Source: Ferruginibacter sp.
GTDB taxonomy: Bacteria > Bacteroidota > Bacteroidia > Chitinophagales > Chitinophagaceae
Assembly: GCA_013141115.1 (NCBI GenBank)
Contig: JABFRP010000005.1
Location: forward strand, 186,001-250,000
DNA length: 64,000 bases
Direction of reading: 5' to 3'
Shown here: piece after piece, positions 37,380 through 45,806 of the stretch
Layout of the letters: each line of letters starts with the position of its first letter
How positions within the stretch are numbered: position 1 is the stretch's first letter
Notes under the pieces: generated by a model
The model's input: only the letters and a program-made list of their open reading frames with translations
The model's database searches: none
What the model was told of the DNA's origin: nothing
Translations under genes and position numbers: made by a program

Positions 37380-38768
37380 ATGACATTTCACTACGACCGG
37401 CGTAAATTTTTACAACAAACAGCCATTGCCGGAGCTGGCATCACATTGCTTCAATCGCCATTAAAAGTTTTTGCAACAGAAAAAATTACCAAAGTAAGAA
37501 TTGGTTGTATTGCCGTTGGCCTGCGTGGGCAATTGCATTTATCCGAAATGCTGAAACGGGATGATGTAGAAGTGATTGCCATGGCCGACCCCGATAAGCA
37601 AATGATGGCGATGGCGCAACATATAGTAAAACAATTTGGGAAAAAGGCCCCTGTTGAATACAGCAATGGCAATTACGATTATAAAAATTTATTGAAACGG
37701 GATGATATTGATGCCGTAATTATTGCATCGCCGTGGGAGTGGCATTTGCCACACGGCATTGATGCCATGAATGCCGGAAAAATTGTGGGCATGGAAGTTT
37801 GCGGTGCTATAAAATTGCAGGACTGCTGGGATTTTGTGAACACATCCGAGAAAACAAAAATGCCCATCATGCCATTGGAAAATGTTTGCTACCGCCGGGA
37901 TATTATGGCCATACACAACATGGTTACAAAAGGAATGTTTGGCGAGGTATTGCATTTGCAGGGAGGCTACCAGCACGACCTGCGTGGCGTATTATTTAAT
38001 GACGGCCTTACGCCATACAACAGCGGCGCAGAGTTTGGTGTAAACGGATTTAGCGAAGCAAAATGGCGCACACAACATTATATTGATCGTAACGGAGAAA
38101 ATTATCCTACACATAGTTTAGGCCCCACCGCAATGATGATCGATATTAATCGTGGTAACCGCTTAACAAAATTATCTTCTATTGCAACCAAATCAAGGGG
38201 GTTGAACCGTTATATTATCAATCATCCCAAAGGCGGTGCCGATCATCCCAATGCAAAAATAAAATACAAGCAGGGGGATATTGTAAACACACAAATTCAA
38301 ACTGCTAATGGCGAAACTATTTTATTAACGCTGGATACATCTTCGCCACGCCCTTATAATTTAGGTTTCAGGGTGCAGGGCACCAACGGTATCTGGCAAG
38401 ATCATCACGAAGGAGAATTTGATAAAGGCATGATACATATTGATGGGCAGAGCGAAAAACATATTTGGGATAACCCGCAAAAATTTATGGAAGAACAGGA
38501 TCATCCTTTATGGAAACGTTACGAAAGCAATGCAGCTAACAGTGGTCATGGTGGGATGGATTTTTTTGTGGACAATGCTTTTATCGAATCTATAAAAAGA
38601 AAAGTGCCGTTTCAAATGGATGTATACGATCTGGCAACATGGTATGCCATTACACCATTAAGTGAAAAATCAATTATGGAAGGTGGTGCTTTACAAACCA
38701 TACCCGATTTTACAAGAGGCAAATGGAAAATCCGTAAACCAGTTTTTGGTTTATCTAATGAGTATTAA
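37380..38768 (+). CDS. GH109-type alpha-N-acetylgalactosaminidase-like Gfo/Idh/MocA protein
   Basis: This is a 462-residue protein with a Tat-type signal (RRKFLQQ, then AGAGITLL); ATG 37380 is chosen because the upstream TTG frame adds no sensible sequence. The NAD-binding Rossmann start reads VRIGCIAVGLRGQLHLSEM. GH109 landmarks follow: YRRDIMAIHNMV, HDLRGVLFN, YPTHSLGP with MMIDINRGNR, and SPRPYNLGFRVQGTNGIW. Known GH109 enzymes use a transient NAD oxidation to remove terminal alpha-N-acetylgalactosamine. It is probably periplasmic through Tat. Other Gfo/Idh/MocA activities remain possible. Confidence 0.82.
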   Translation: MTFHYDRRKFLQQTAIAGAGITLLQSPLKVFATEKITKVRIGCIAVGLRGQLHLSEMLKRDDVEVIAMADPDKQMMAMAQHIVKQFGKKAPVEYSNGNYDYKNLLKRDDIDAVIIASPWEWHLPHGIDAMNAGKIVGMEVCGAIKLQDCWDFVNTSEKTKMPIMPLENVCYRRDIMAIHNMVTKGMFGEVLHLQGGYQHDLRGVLFNDGLTPYNSGAEFGVNGFSEAKWRTQHYIDRNGENYPTHSLGPTAMMIDINRGNRLTKLSSIATKSRGLNRYIINHPKGGADHPNAKIKYKQGDIVNTQIQTANGETILLTLDTSSPRPYNLGFRVQGTNGIWQDHHEGEFDKGMIHIDGQSEKHIWDNPQKFMEEQDHPLWKRYESNAANSGHGGMDFFVDNAFIESIKRKVPFQMDVYDLATWYAITPLSEKSIMEGGALQTIPDFTRGKWKIRKPVFGLSNEY

Positions 38769-38808
38769 AACGATTTTTTCATATAGCAAGCATAGTTTAA
38801 ACTACAGT

Positions 38809-38836
38809 TCTGGTATTTCTATACCAGATTTTTTTT
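38809..38836 (+). terminator. Intrinsic terminator between the GH109 and nagB-like genes
   Basis: An 8-bp stem (tctggtat and ataccaga, loop ttct) is followed by eight T residues. It ends only 19 bases before the nagB-like start codon, so that gene must be read through or use a promoter inside this short gap. Confidence 0.75.
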
Positions 38837-38855
38837 AAAATATAAATTAAAAAAT

Positions 38856-40820
38856 ATGGTAACTCAAATTTTAGCACCGCTTAAATTAGTATCCTTCGAA
38901 AAAATTGATACTACTATTTACGCCACTGCAGAAGGCGCCTGCAATGCCACGGCAGCAGAAATAGCTGCACTGATAAAACACAAACAACGAAACGGGCAAA
39001 TCGCCGTGTTGGGTTTAGCAACCGGTTCCACACCAAAAAAAGTGTATGAAGCCCTGATACGTATGCATCAGCACGATGGACTAAGTTTTAAAAATGTGGT
39101 CACTTTTAATTTAGACGAATACTATTCGCTGCAACCGGATGCTATACAGAGTTACCGGCATTTTATGGAAGAAAATTTATTTAATCATATTGATATTGAA
39201 AAAGAAAATTGTTTTGTACCACATGGTGGCATACCCCAGGAGATGGTAAAAATGCATTGCCAGGATTATGAAAAAAGAATAGAGGAATTTGGCGGTATCG
39301 ACTTTCAATTACTGGGTATTGGTCGCAACGGGCATATAGGTTTTAATGAGCCGGGCAGCCATGTTAGCTCTGCTACCAGGTTAATTACATTGGATCATCT
39401 TACCCGCTTTGATGCCGCTTATGAATTTGGTAGTTTGACCAACGTGCCACGCAAAGCCATTACTATGGGAGTAGGTACCATCTTAAAAGCCAAAAGAATT
39501 GTATTGCTGGCATGGGGCGAAAGAAAAGCAAATATTATTCAGCAGGCGGTAGAAGGGCCAGTTACGGAATTTGTGCCGGCATCTTATTTACAAGGGCATC
39601 ATAATGTAGAATTTATTTTAGATGAAAGTGCTGCAAATGCTTTGACCCGTAAAAAAACGCCCTGGCTTACCGATGATGTGTTGTGGAATAATGGCATGAT
39701 AAAAAAGGCCGTCACACATCTTGCACTTACATTAAACAAACCCATTTTAAAACTCACCAATGATGATTACAATCAAAATGGATTGAGCGACCTGCTGGCT
39801 TTATACGGCCAGGCTTATGACATCAATATTGAAGTGTTCAACCAATTGCAAAGAACTATTACTGGCTGGCCCGGCGGCAAACCCAATGCCGATGATACCT
39901 TCAGGCCCGAGCGGGCAACGCCTGAAAAGAAAAGAGTGCTGATCTTTAGTCCGCATCCCGATGATGATATTATTTCTATGGGTGGAACTTTTCAGCGGTT
40001 GGTAGATCAGGGGCATGAAGTGCATGTGGCTTATCAAACCAGTGGCAATATTGCAGTGGCCGATGATGAAGCATTTCGTTTTATTGATTTTATAAAAGAT
40101 TACAACCAGCAGTTTGGCATCAGCAACGCTGCTGCCGATAAAATGTATGCAGAAGCACTGGCATTTTTAAAAATAAAAAAGAATGGCGAAAAAGATATTG
40201 AAGCATTGCGGTTGGTAAAAGGCATTATAAGAAGGGGAGAAGCAAAAAATACCTGCCGTTTTGTTGGCATATCGGATTGCAATGCTCATTTTTTAAACTT
40301 GCCTTTTTACGAAACAGGCCTGGTAGAAAAGAATCCTATTGGCGATGCAGATGTAAATATCATTACCAATTTGATAGAACAAATACAGCCCCACCAAATA
40401 TACGCCGCAGGTGATCTTGCCGATCCGCATGGCACACATAAAGTTTGCCTCGACGGAATTTTTGAAGCTATGAAAAGGTTGAAAGCGGAAAGCTTAAAGC
40501 TAAAAGCCGAAAGCTCTGAGCTTAAAGCAGAAAGCTGGCTCTCCGATTGCTGGCTTTGGTTGTACAAAGGTGCGTGGGCCGAGTGGGATATTGACCTTAT
40601 TGAAATGGCTGTGCCTATGAGTCCGGACCAGGTATTAAAAAAGCGCAATGGAATTTTTAAACACCAGAGTCAAAAGGATGGTGTGGTTTTCCAGGGCACT
40701 GATAGCCGTGAGTTTTGGCAGCGTGCCGAAGACCGCAACAGTGCCACCGCAGCATTATATAATAAATTGGGGCTGGCAGAATATGCGGCGATGGAAGCTT
40801 TTGTAAGATGGAGATACTAA
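38856..40820 (+). CDS. Glucosamine-6-phosphate deaminase-like protein fused to a PIG-L deacetylase domain
   Basis: This 654-residue protein is a fusion. Residues about 20-265 are a NagB-type isomerase/deaminase: TGSTPKKVYEALI, FNLDEYYSL (Asp87), and GIGRNGHIGFNEPGS (His160). Residues about 355-560 are a PIG-L/LmbE-type zinc deacetylase with HPDDD (367-371) and a downstream DPHGTHK (zinc His) near 523-529. NagB makes fructose-6-phosphate and ammonia from glucosamine-6-phosphate; the PIG-L part would remove acetyl groups first. Such fusions occur in Bacteroidota. It contains an LKAES triplet repeat at residues 542-560 and lies downstream of a terminator. Confidence 0.87.
   Translation: MVTQILAPLKLVSFEKIDTTIYATAEGACNATAAEIAALIKHKQRNGQIAVLGLATGSTPKKVYEALIRMHQHDGLSFKNVVTFNLDEYYSLQPDAIQSYRHFMEENLFNHIDIEKENCFVPHGGIPQEMVKMHCQDYEKRIEEFGGIDFQLLGIGRNGHIGFNEPGSHVSSATRLITLDHLTRFDAAYEFGSLTNVPRKAITMGVGTILKAKRIVLLAWGERKANIIQQAVEGPVTEFVPASYLQGHHNVEFILDESAANALTRKKTPWLTDDVLWNNGMIKKAVTHLALTLNKPILKLTNDDYNQNGLSDLLALYGQAYDINIEVFNQLQRTITGWPGGKPNADDTFRPERATPEKKRVLIFSPHPDDDIISMGGTFQRLVDQGHEVHVAYQTSGNIAVADDEAFRFIDFIKDYNQQFGISNAAADKMYAEALAFLKIKKNGEKDIEALRLVKGIIRRGEAKNTCRFVGISDCNAHFLNLPFYETGLVEKNPIGDADVNIITNLIEQIQPHQIYAAGDLADPHGTHKVCLDGIFEAMKRLKAESLKLKAESSELKAESWLSDCWLWLYKGAWAEWDIDLIEMAVPMSPDQVLKKRNGIFKHQSQKDGVVFQGTDSREFWQRAEDRNSATAALYNKLGLAEYAAMEAFVRWRY
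40478..40536 (+). repeat. In-frame 'gaaagc/aaagct' repeat inside the nagB-like gene
   Basis: Three tandem near-copies of a 21-24 base unit encode LKAES three times (residues 542-560). The unit resembles the dispersed intergenic repeat at 5664-5705, suggesting that a repeat expanded inside the PIG-L region of the gene without breaking the frame. Confidence 0.6.
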
Positions 40821-40835
40821 CAAAAAAGTTTATAA

Positions 40836-40869
40836 AAAAATACCCGGTCAATTACAACCGGGTATTTTT
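40836..40869. terminator. Bidirectional terminator between convergent genes
   Basis: A 13-bp stem (aaaaatacccggt and accgggtattttt, 8-base loop) between the nagB-like gene and the convergent kinase gene. Confidence 0.85.
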
Positions 40870-40880
40870 ATTGAGGTATA

Positions 40881-41963
40881 TTACACTGTGGTTTCAGCTA
40901 ATTTAGTGGAAGAGAAATTTTTAATAACCTGTTGCAAACTATTTTCTTTCTCTACCAGTTTTTGCAACAGCATAAGTTGATTTGAAGCTCTTACAAAATT
41001 ATGCCCTTCGTATTTGGAGCCATAATAAATATCGTTGTTTATATAATCGGTAATAAAACGAATGGCCTGCATATAGATCATAAATTTGCCTGCATACACA
41101 AAATGTTCTTTTTCTATGGCTGTAAGTTCATCACCCATTTGGCCAAGATAACCTGCTGCAATGGCTTTAAAAAAATCATCTCTTATTTCAATTTTAGGCA
41201 GCTCCTTTTCTTCTTCACTTACCGGGCTTAAATAAGTACGCATCATGTCACCAACATCACTGATGAAATAACCCGGCATCAAAGTGTCCAGGTCAATTAC
41301 ACAAAGGCCTTTATCATTTTCGTCAAATAGTACATTGCTTATTTTAGTATCGTGGTGGGTGGCACGCAATTTAAAATGCGGATTATTTTCTATTTTTTCA
41401 AAAAGCTCCACAATAGATCTGTTAGCAACAATAGTTGCTATCAATTTTTCAGATTTCGCTATTCTTGCAGCATTGCCATTTGCCAAAGCCTGCTCAAATT
41501 GTAAAAAGCGTAAACTAAGGTTATGGAAATCGGGGAGGGTTATTTTTAATTTTGTTGCATCAAAGCCAGCCAGCAGTTTAGTAAACTTACCAAACTGTGC
41601 CGCTGCTTCGTAAGCTTGTTGGGGTTCATTCACTACATCAATGGTGTGAGAGTTTTCTACAAAAGGGCTAAGGCGGAAATAACCATGCTCTTCATCAAAA
41701 AAAGTATCTTCCTGCACAACCGATCGCTCCGGGGTTACAAATAAATATTGCGGATAATGTTGTTGCAAAAATTTGGCGGTTACTGTAATGTTGCAGGCAA
41801 TATCGGCCGGTTTTTTAAATACCTGCTGGTTAATACGCTGTAGTATGTATATTTTTCCATTGCTGTTTACCTTCCAGGTATGATTGATGAGTCCTGAACC
41901 AAAAGGCACGGCTTTGCTTATATCTGCTGTAAGGCCAAAAGCATTAAAAACTTTTTGAAGCAT
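40881..41963 (-). CDS. N-acetylhexosamine 1-kinase-like phosphotransferase (NahK-like)
   Basis: This 360-residue APH-fold kinase has an N-terminal lobe reading GSGLINHTWKV and IYILQRINQQVFK near residues 22-50, where NahK kinases have the same ILQRxN signature. The catalytic motif is THHDTKISNVLFDE (about 206-219) and the metal-binding motif VIDLDTLMPGY (about 225-235). NahK phosphorylates GalNAc or GlcNAc at C1. This fits with the neighbouring GH109 and nagB-like genes; other small-molecule kinase roles are possible. The operator and -7 box upstream place it in the LacI regulon. It is convergent to the nagB-like gene. Confidence 0.8.
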   Translation of the reverse strand: MLQKVFNAFGLTADISKAVPFGSGLINHTWKVNSNGKIYILQRINQQVFKKPADIACNITVTAKFLQQHYPQYLFVTPERSVVQEDTFFDEEHGYFRLSPFVENSHTIDVVNEPQQAYEAAAQFGKFTKLLAGFDATKLKITLPDFHNLSLRFLQFEQALANGNAARIAKSEKLIATIVANRSIVELFEKIENNPHFKLRATHHDTKISNVLFDENDKGLCVIDLDTLMPGYFISDVGDMMRTYLSPVSEEEKELPKIEIRDDFFKAIAAGYLGQMGDELTAIEKEHFVYAGKFMIYMQAIRFITDYINNDIYYGSKYEGHNFVRASNQLMLLQKLVEKENSLQQVIKNFSSTKLAETTV

Positions 41964-41991
41964 TTGCGGTAATTGATAAATAAAATAAAAA

Positions 41992-42037
41992 CAAACTTAA
42001 TTAATGAATACATACAATAAACAGTAAAACGTTTGTT
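41992..42037 (-). promoter_or_regulatory. Kinase gene control region: operator and -7 box (minus strand)
   Basis: On the minus strand a LacI-type operator at 42024-42037 (gtaaaacgtttgtt as read on the plus strand) is followed after exactly 24 bases by the -7 box taagtttg at 41992-41999, the same box and spacing as at the GH109 gene. The kinase start codon is at 41961-41963, about 28 bases after the box. Confidence 0.7.
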
Positions 42038-42056
42038 CTTTTTCTTTTGTAATAAA

Positions 42057-43085
42057 TTATTTTTTCACATGTGGTATCAATTGCGATTCCACAATTATTT
42101 TATAGTAGGCTTCTGTTTGTGTATTATCATCTTTATTTTTATTCATTAATTCTATCAGTATCTCGGTTGCTTTTTGCCCCTGTATATATGGATGCTGCTC
42201 TACCGATGCCAATGGCGGATACGCACTGTAACTGCTGATAGGCAGGTTGGCAAAACTTACAAAACAAATATCTTTATTGATCTTTCTTTTTCTTTTTTGT
42301 GCAAACTGTATGGCATCAAGCGCCACATAATCATTAAAAGTTACAATGGCGGTAGGTTTTCTTTTAGAGCGTAATAATTCTTCCATGGCCAGTTGGGTGC
42401 CTTCTAAAGTAAGATCACTGTTCACCACCAGCGAAGGATCAAATTTCAGCCGGTTCTTTGTCATGGATTGCATGTAACCATCTTTTCTTTCCTGGCTGGC
42501 AAATAATTTTTCTGGCCCGTTGATCATACCAATTACACGGTGTCCTTTTTTTATCAGAAAGTTTACGGCCTGTATGGTTCCGGATATCATGTTGCAGGCT
42601 ACATAATGAATGTCGTTCATTTTTGGTATACGATCGAAGAACACCACGGGTATGCCATACTTTTTCAAACTTTCAAAATGCTCATAGTTCACCGTATTTT
42701 TAGAAATGGAAATGATCACACCATCCACACGATGGTTCTTCATCGTTTCTACAATTTTCTTTTCTCTTTCTTCACTGTCGTGCGACTGGCCGAGTAACAC
42801 GGTATATTTATTTTTTTCAGCCGTGTCTTCAATACCGTTTATTGAGGTTGAAAAAAATGCTTCCGACAATTCGGGTAAAATAACACCAATAGTAAATGTT
42901 TTGCGTTGCTGAAAAAAGATAGCGGTTTGGTTAGGTTCATAATTTAATTCTTTGGCCAATTGCTGCACCCGCATTTTGGTACGTAACCCAATATTGGGAT
43001 GATCGTGCAATGCTCTTGATACAGTTGAAAAAGAAATGTTCAATCGTTTTGCAATTTCTTTTATGGTGGTTGGCTTTTGTTCCAT
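42057..43085 (-). CDS. LacI-family transcriptional regulator of the locus
   Basis: This 342-residue protein has an N-terminal helix-turn-helix (TTIKEIAKRLNISFSTVSRAL, residues about 6-26) and hinge (ELNYEPNQTAIFF), then a periplasmic-binding-protein-like sensor domain (TIGVILPELSEAFFS onward) with the usual FNDYVALDAIQFAQK and VSFANLPISSYSAYPPLASVEQ segments. It presumably binds a HexNAc-type effector. It is the only LacI protein in the window and lies among ten matching operators, so it is the probable regulator of the locus. One operator sits by its own start. Confidence 0.9.
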   Translation of the reverse strand: MEQKPTTIKEIAKRLNISFSTVSRALHDHPNIGLRTKMRVQQLAKELNYEPNQTAIFFQQRKTFTIGVILPELSEAFFSTSINGIEDTAEKNKYTVLLGQSHDSEEREKKIVETMKNHRVDGVIISISKNTVNYEHFESLKKYGIPVVFFDRIPKMNDIHYVACNMISGTIQAVNFLIKKGHRVIGMINGPEKLFASQERKDGYMQSMTKNRLKFDPSLVVNSDLTLEGTQLAMEELLRSKRKPTAIVTFNDYVALDAIQFAQKRKRKINKDICFVSFANLPISSYSAYPPLASVEQHPYIQGQKATEILIELMNKNKDDNTQTEAYYKIIVESQLIPHVKK

Positions 43086-43126
43086 AGCTCTAAAGTAATT
43101 TGTTTTTTACACAACTGGTAAAAACA

Positions 43127-43172
43127 GTAAAACGTTTGCATGGTTTCAACCGCAAAATATGTGATAATTTAC
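43127..43172 (+). promoter_or_regulatory. Operator and degenerate -7 box before the NagX-like gene
   Basis: Operator 43127-43140 (gtaaaacgtttgca) lies between the lacI-type gene and the NagX-like gene, which are divergent. The position 24 bases after it, where three other promoters have a good -7 box, carries only a degenerate taatttac at 43165-43172 (six of eight positions, counting the two free ones). Confidence 0.55.
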
Positions 43173-43178
43173 TGCATT

Positions 43179-44279
43179 ATGCAAACAGCAACAAAACGCC
43201 TGCTTTCTTTGGATGTAATGCGTGGATTGATCATGATATTACTGGCAGCAGAAAGTTGTTTGCTGTACACCTCACTTAATGATGTATTGCCGGCTGGTGT
43301 TACAAATGCAGTGGTGCAGCAATTTTTTCATCATCCCTGGAATGGCCTGCATTTTTGGGATTTGGTGCAACCTGCATTTATGACGATGGCCGGTGCTGCT
43401 TTATACATTTCCTATTATTACAAATTAAAAAAAGGGATCAGCTGGCAGCAAAACTTTAAGCATGTAGCTATTCGTTGCTTAAAATTATTTGTTTGCGGTA
43501 CGGCTTTACATTGTGTGTATGCCGGTAAAATGGTGTGGGAGTTGTGGAATGTATTAACGCAATTATCAGTAACCACTATCATTGCTTATTTAATTATTCA
43601 ACAGTCAAGCCGTTTTCAAATTGTAGTTGCTGTATTGTTGTTATTGCTTACAGAAGTATTATACCGCTTTATATTAATGCCGGGTTATGATCAGCCTTTT
43701 ACCGAGTTTAAAAACTTTGGTGCATGGTTCGATACGCTACTGATGGGGAAAATTAACAGCGATGGGTGGGTGGCGATAAATATAATTCCAACAGCAGTGC
43801 ATACCATTGGTGGAGTGCTGGCGGGTAAATTGCTGATACAGCCGGTGGCTGAATATAAAAAGATAAAAATTTTATTACTTGCTGCTGCTGTAGCTTTACT
43901 TATTGGTTATGGATTAGATCTTTTAAATATAACGCCCATTATCAAACGTATCAGCACCTCGTCTTTTACATTGGTATCTGGTGGTTGGGTGATAGTGATG
44001 ATGGCATTCTTATACTGGTTAACGGATATTAAAGGATTTAATAAATATGCCTGGGTATTTGTAGTGGTAGGTACTAATGCCATATTTATTTATTTGTTTT
44101 TTGAAACTGTTGGTGTGCAATGGTTGAATAATACCATCGCTATTTTTGTAAACGGTGTTACCGGCTTATTTGCAGTGCCGGGCAAATGGCAGACAGTAAT
44201 AAGTGCTTTGGTAACTTTAATGGCCGAATGGTGTTTGTGTTACTGGCTGTACACTAAAAAAATATTTTTTAAACTCTGA
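43179..44279 (+). CDS. NagX-like DUF5009 membrane protein (HGSNAT-related acyltransferase fold)
   Basis: This is a 366-residue protein; the ATG at 43179 is preferred over 43140, which lies inside the operator. It opens RLLSLDVMRGLIMILL, the hallmark of the heparan-alpha-glucosaminide acetyltransferase/DUF5009 family, followed by about nine to ten membrane segments, a HHPWNGLHFWDLVQPAFM segment near residues 60-80, and HTIGG near 215. NagX members occur in N-acetylglucosamine loci of other bacteria. It is probably an inner-membrane acyltransferase or carrier working on amino sugars. It leads a run with the two DUF4832 genes. Confidence 0.82.
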   Translation: MQTATKRLLSLDVMRGLIMILLAAESCLLYTSLNDVLPAGVTNAVVQQFFHHPWNGLHFWDLVQPAFMTMAGAALYISYYYKLKKGISWQQNFKHVAIRCLKLFVCGTALHCVYAGKMVWELWNVLTQLSVTTIIAYLIIQQSSRFQIVVAVLLLLLTEVLYRFILMPGYDQPFTEFKNFGAWFDTLLMGKINSDGWVAINIIPTAVHTIGGVLAGKLLIQPVAEYKKIKILLLAAAVALLIGYGLDLLNITPIIKRISTSSFTLVSGGWVIVMMAFLYWLTDIKGFNKYAWVFVVVGTNAIFIYLFFETVGVQWLNNTIAIFVNGVTGLFAVPGKWQTVISALVTLMAEWCLCYWLYTKKIFFKL

Positions 44280-44286
44280 TCTGCTG

Positions 44287-45783
44287 ATGATAAAACTGTT
44301 ACTATTTTTATTTTGTTTGCCTGCATTAAGTGCAGCAGCACAAACTAAAACAATGCTCTACAAGGAAAGCAATGCGGATATGCTGAATCCTGAAAGAGGT
44401 TTTTATATTCCCACAGGAACTAAAGCCAGTAATTTTATTTTACTGGATGCAAATAAATTAAAAACTTATCGTAGTGATGATCAACGATTGGGAAAGGCCA
44501 CTTACGCTATAAAAGTATCGCTGATATACCGTGGTTACGAACTGGATAGTTTTACTAATCAACCTTTATCCATTTCTTTTTTAAACAACCTGCAAAAAGA
44601 TTTTGATGCGGTACGTGAAGCCGGTTTAAAAATGATACTCCGCTTTGCTTATACCAACAATGCCAAAGCCGGCACCTGTACCGACGAGTATAAAATTTGC
44701 CCTCCTTATGGCGATGCGCCAAGGCATATTGTGTTAAATCATATCAGGCAATTAAAACGGTTGTTGCAAAAAAATGCAGATGTAATTGCAGTACTGCAGC
44801 AGGGCTTTATTGGCATTTGGGGCGAAAATTATTTTACCGATTATTTTGGTGATGCTTCCACCAATGGCGCAGGAAAAATTTTAGACAGCAGCTGGCGGCA
44901 CCGCAACGAATTTTTAAAAGCCTTGCTGGATGCTTTGCCAAAAAGCAGGATGGTGCAGGTGCGTACGCCGCAGATCAAACAAAAATTCGTGTACGGCCCA
45001 TCTGCATCAGTAAAAAGTTTGCCATTACAACTACCTGCTGCATTTAGTAATTCCGATAATGCAAGAATAGGTTTTCATAACGATTGTTTTTTATCTACAG
45101 CAGATGATTACGGAACATTTTATGACTATGGCAGTTCATCTCAACCCAGGCAAGCGGCCAACAAAGTATTAAGAAAATATATTGAGGCCGATACAAAATT
45201 TACTGCCGTGGGTGGCGAGACCTGTGATGATAGTTTTAGTCCGCAAAATGATTGTGCCCCCACTGGCCATGCCGAGGCTGAAATGCGGCGTATGCATTAC
45301 AGCTATCTTAATGCTGCTTATAATGTTGATGTAAATAATGATTGGGACAGCAGCGGCTGTTTGTATAATATTAAAAGGCAATTGGGTTACCGCCTGGTAT
45401 TGTGTAAGGCAATATTACCAACGCAGGCAATCAAAAAAAATAAATTGCCTGTGCATTTTGTAATAGATAATATTGGTTATGCTTCTTTATATAATGCCCG
45501 GCCTGTAAAAATTATTTTACGAAATACTGATTCGAAAAAAGAATTTGAAGTACAGTTGAAAACTAACCCGCAATTTTGGTTCAGCGGCCCTAATCATATT
45601 AAAGAAATGATATCGGTGCCTGCAAATATTACTTCGGGCAACTACCAATTGTATTTATACTTACCTGATGCAAACGTTTTACTGAGCAAACGGCCGGAAT
45701 ATTGCGTACAATTGTCTAACGAAAATATGTGGGAAGCAACTAGTGGCTACAATGATCTTCAGCATATCATTCAGGTAAAATAG
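44287..45783 (+). CDS. DUF4874/DUF4832 secreted protein, putative glycosidase-like
   Basis: This 498-residue protein starts 7 bases after the NagX-like gene. It has a signal peptide (cut near AAAQT), an N-terminal DUF4874 region beginning LNPERGFY (residues 33-40), then the GFIGIWGENYF segment (Glu180), the GGETC segment (Glu311) and a C-terminal beta-rich DUF4832 region with VIDNIGYASLYNARPV. The overall look is an alpha/beta-barrel hydrolase, but no activity is established. Two conserved glutamates lie in WGE and GGE loops, shared with the next gene. It is probably periplasmic or secreted and acts on the locus glycan. Confidence 0.75.
   Translation: MIKLLLFLFCLPALSAAAQTKTMLYKESNADMLNPERGFYIPTGTKASNFILLDANKLKTYRSDDQRLGKATYAIKVSLIYRGYELDSFTNQPLSISFLNNLQKDFDAVREAGLKMILRFAYTNNAKAGTCTDEYKICPPYGDAPRHIVLNHIRQLKRLLQKNADVIAVLQQGFIGIWGENYFTDYFGDASTNGAGKILDSSWRHRNEFLKALLDALPKSRMVQVRTPQIKQKFVYGPSASVKSLPLQLPAAFSNSDNARIGFHNDCFLSTADDYGTFYDYGSSSQPRQAANKVLRKYIEADTKFTAVGGETCDDSFSPQNDCAPTGHAEAEMRRMHYSYLNAAYNVDVNNDWDSSGCLYNIKRQLGYRLVLCKAILPTQAIKKNKLPVHFVIDNIGYASLYNARPVKIILRNTDSKKEFEVQLKTNPQFWFSGPNHIKEMISVPANITSGNYQLYLYLPDANVLLSKRPEYCVQLSNENMWEATSGYNDLQHIIQVK
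45669..45682 (+). promoter_or_regulatory. Exact LacI-type operator copy inside a coding region
   Basis: The 14 bases tgcaaacgttttac are identical to the operator at 47560-47573 and are the exact reverse complement of those at 34451 and 43127. They lie within the first DUF4832 gene, 125 bases before the start of the second, so they could regulate that second gene or be a chance in-frame match (they encode DANVL). Confidence 0.45.
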
Positions 45784-45806
45784 TTTTTAAACTAAAAAAT
45801 TGCATT

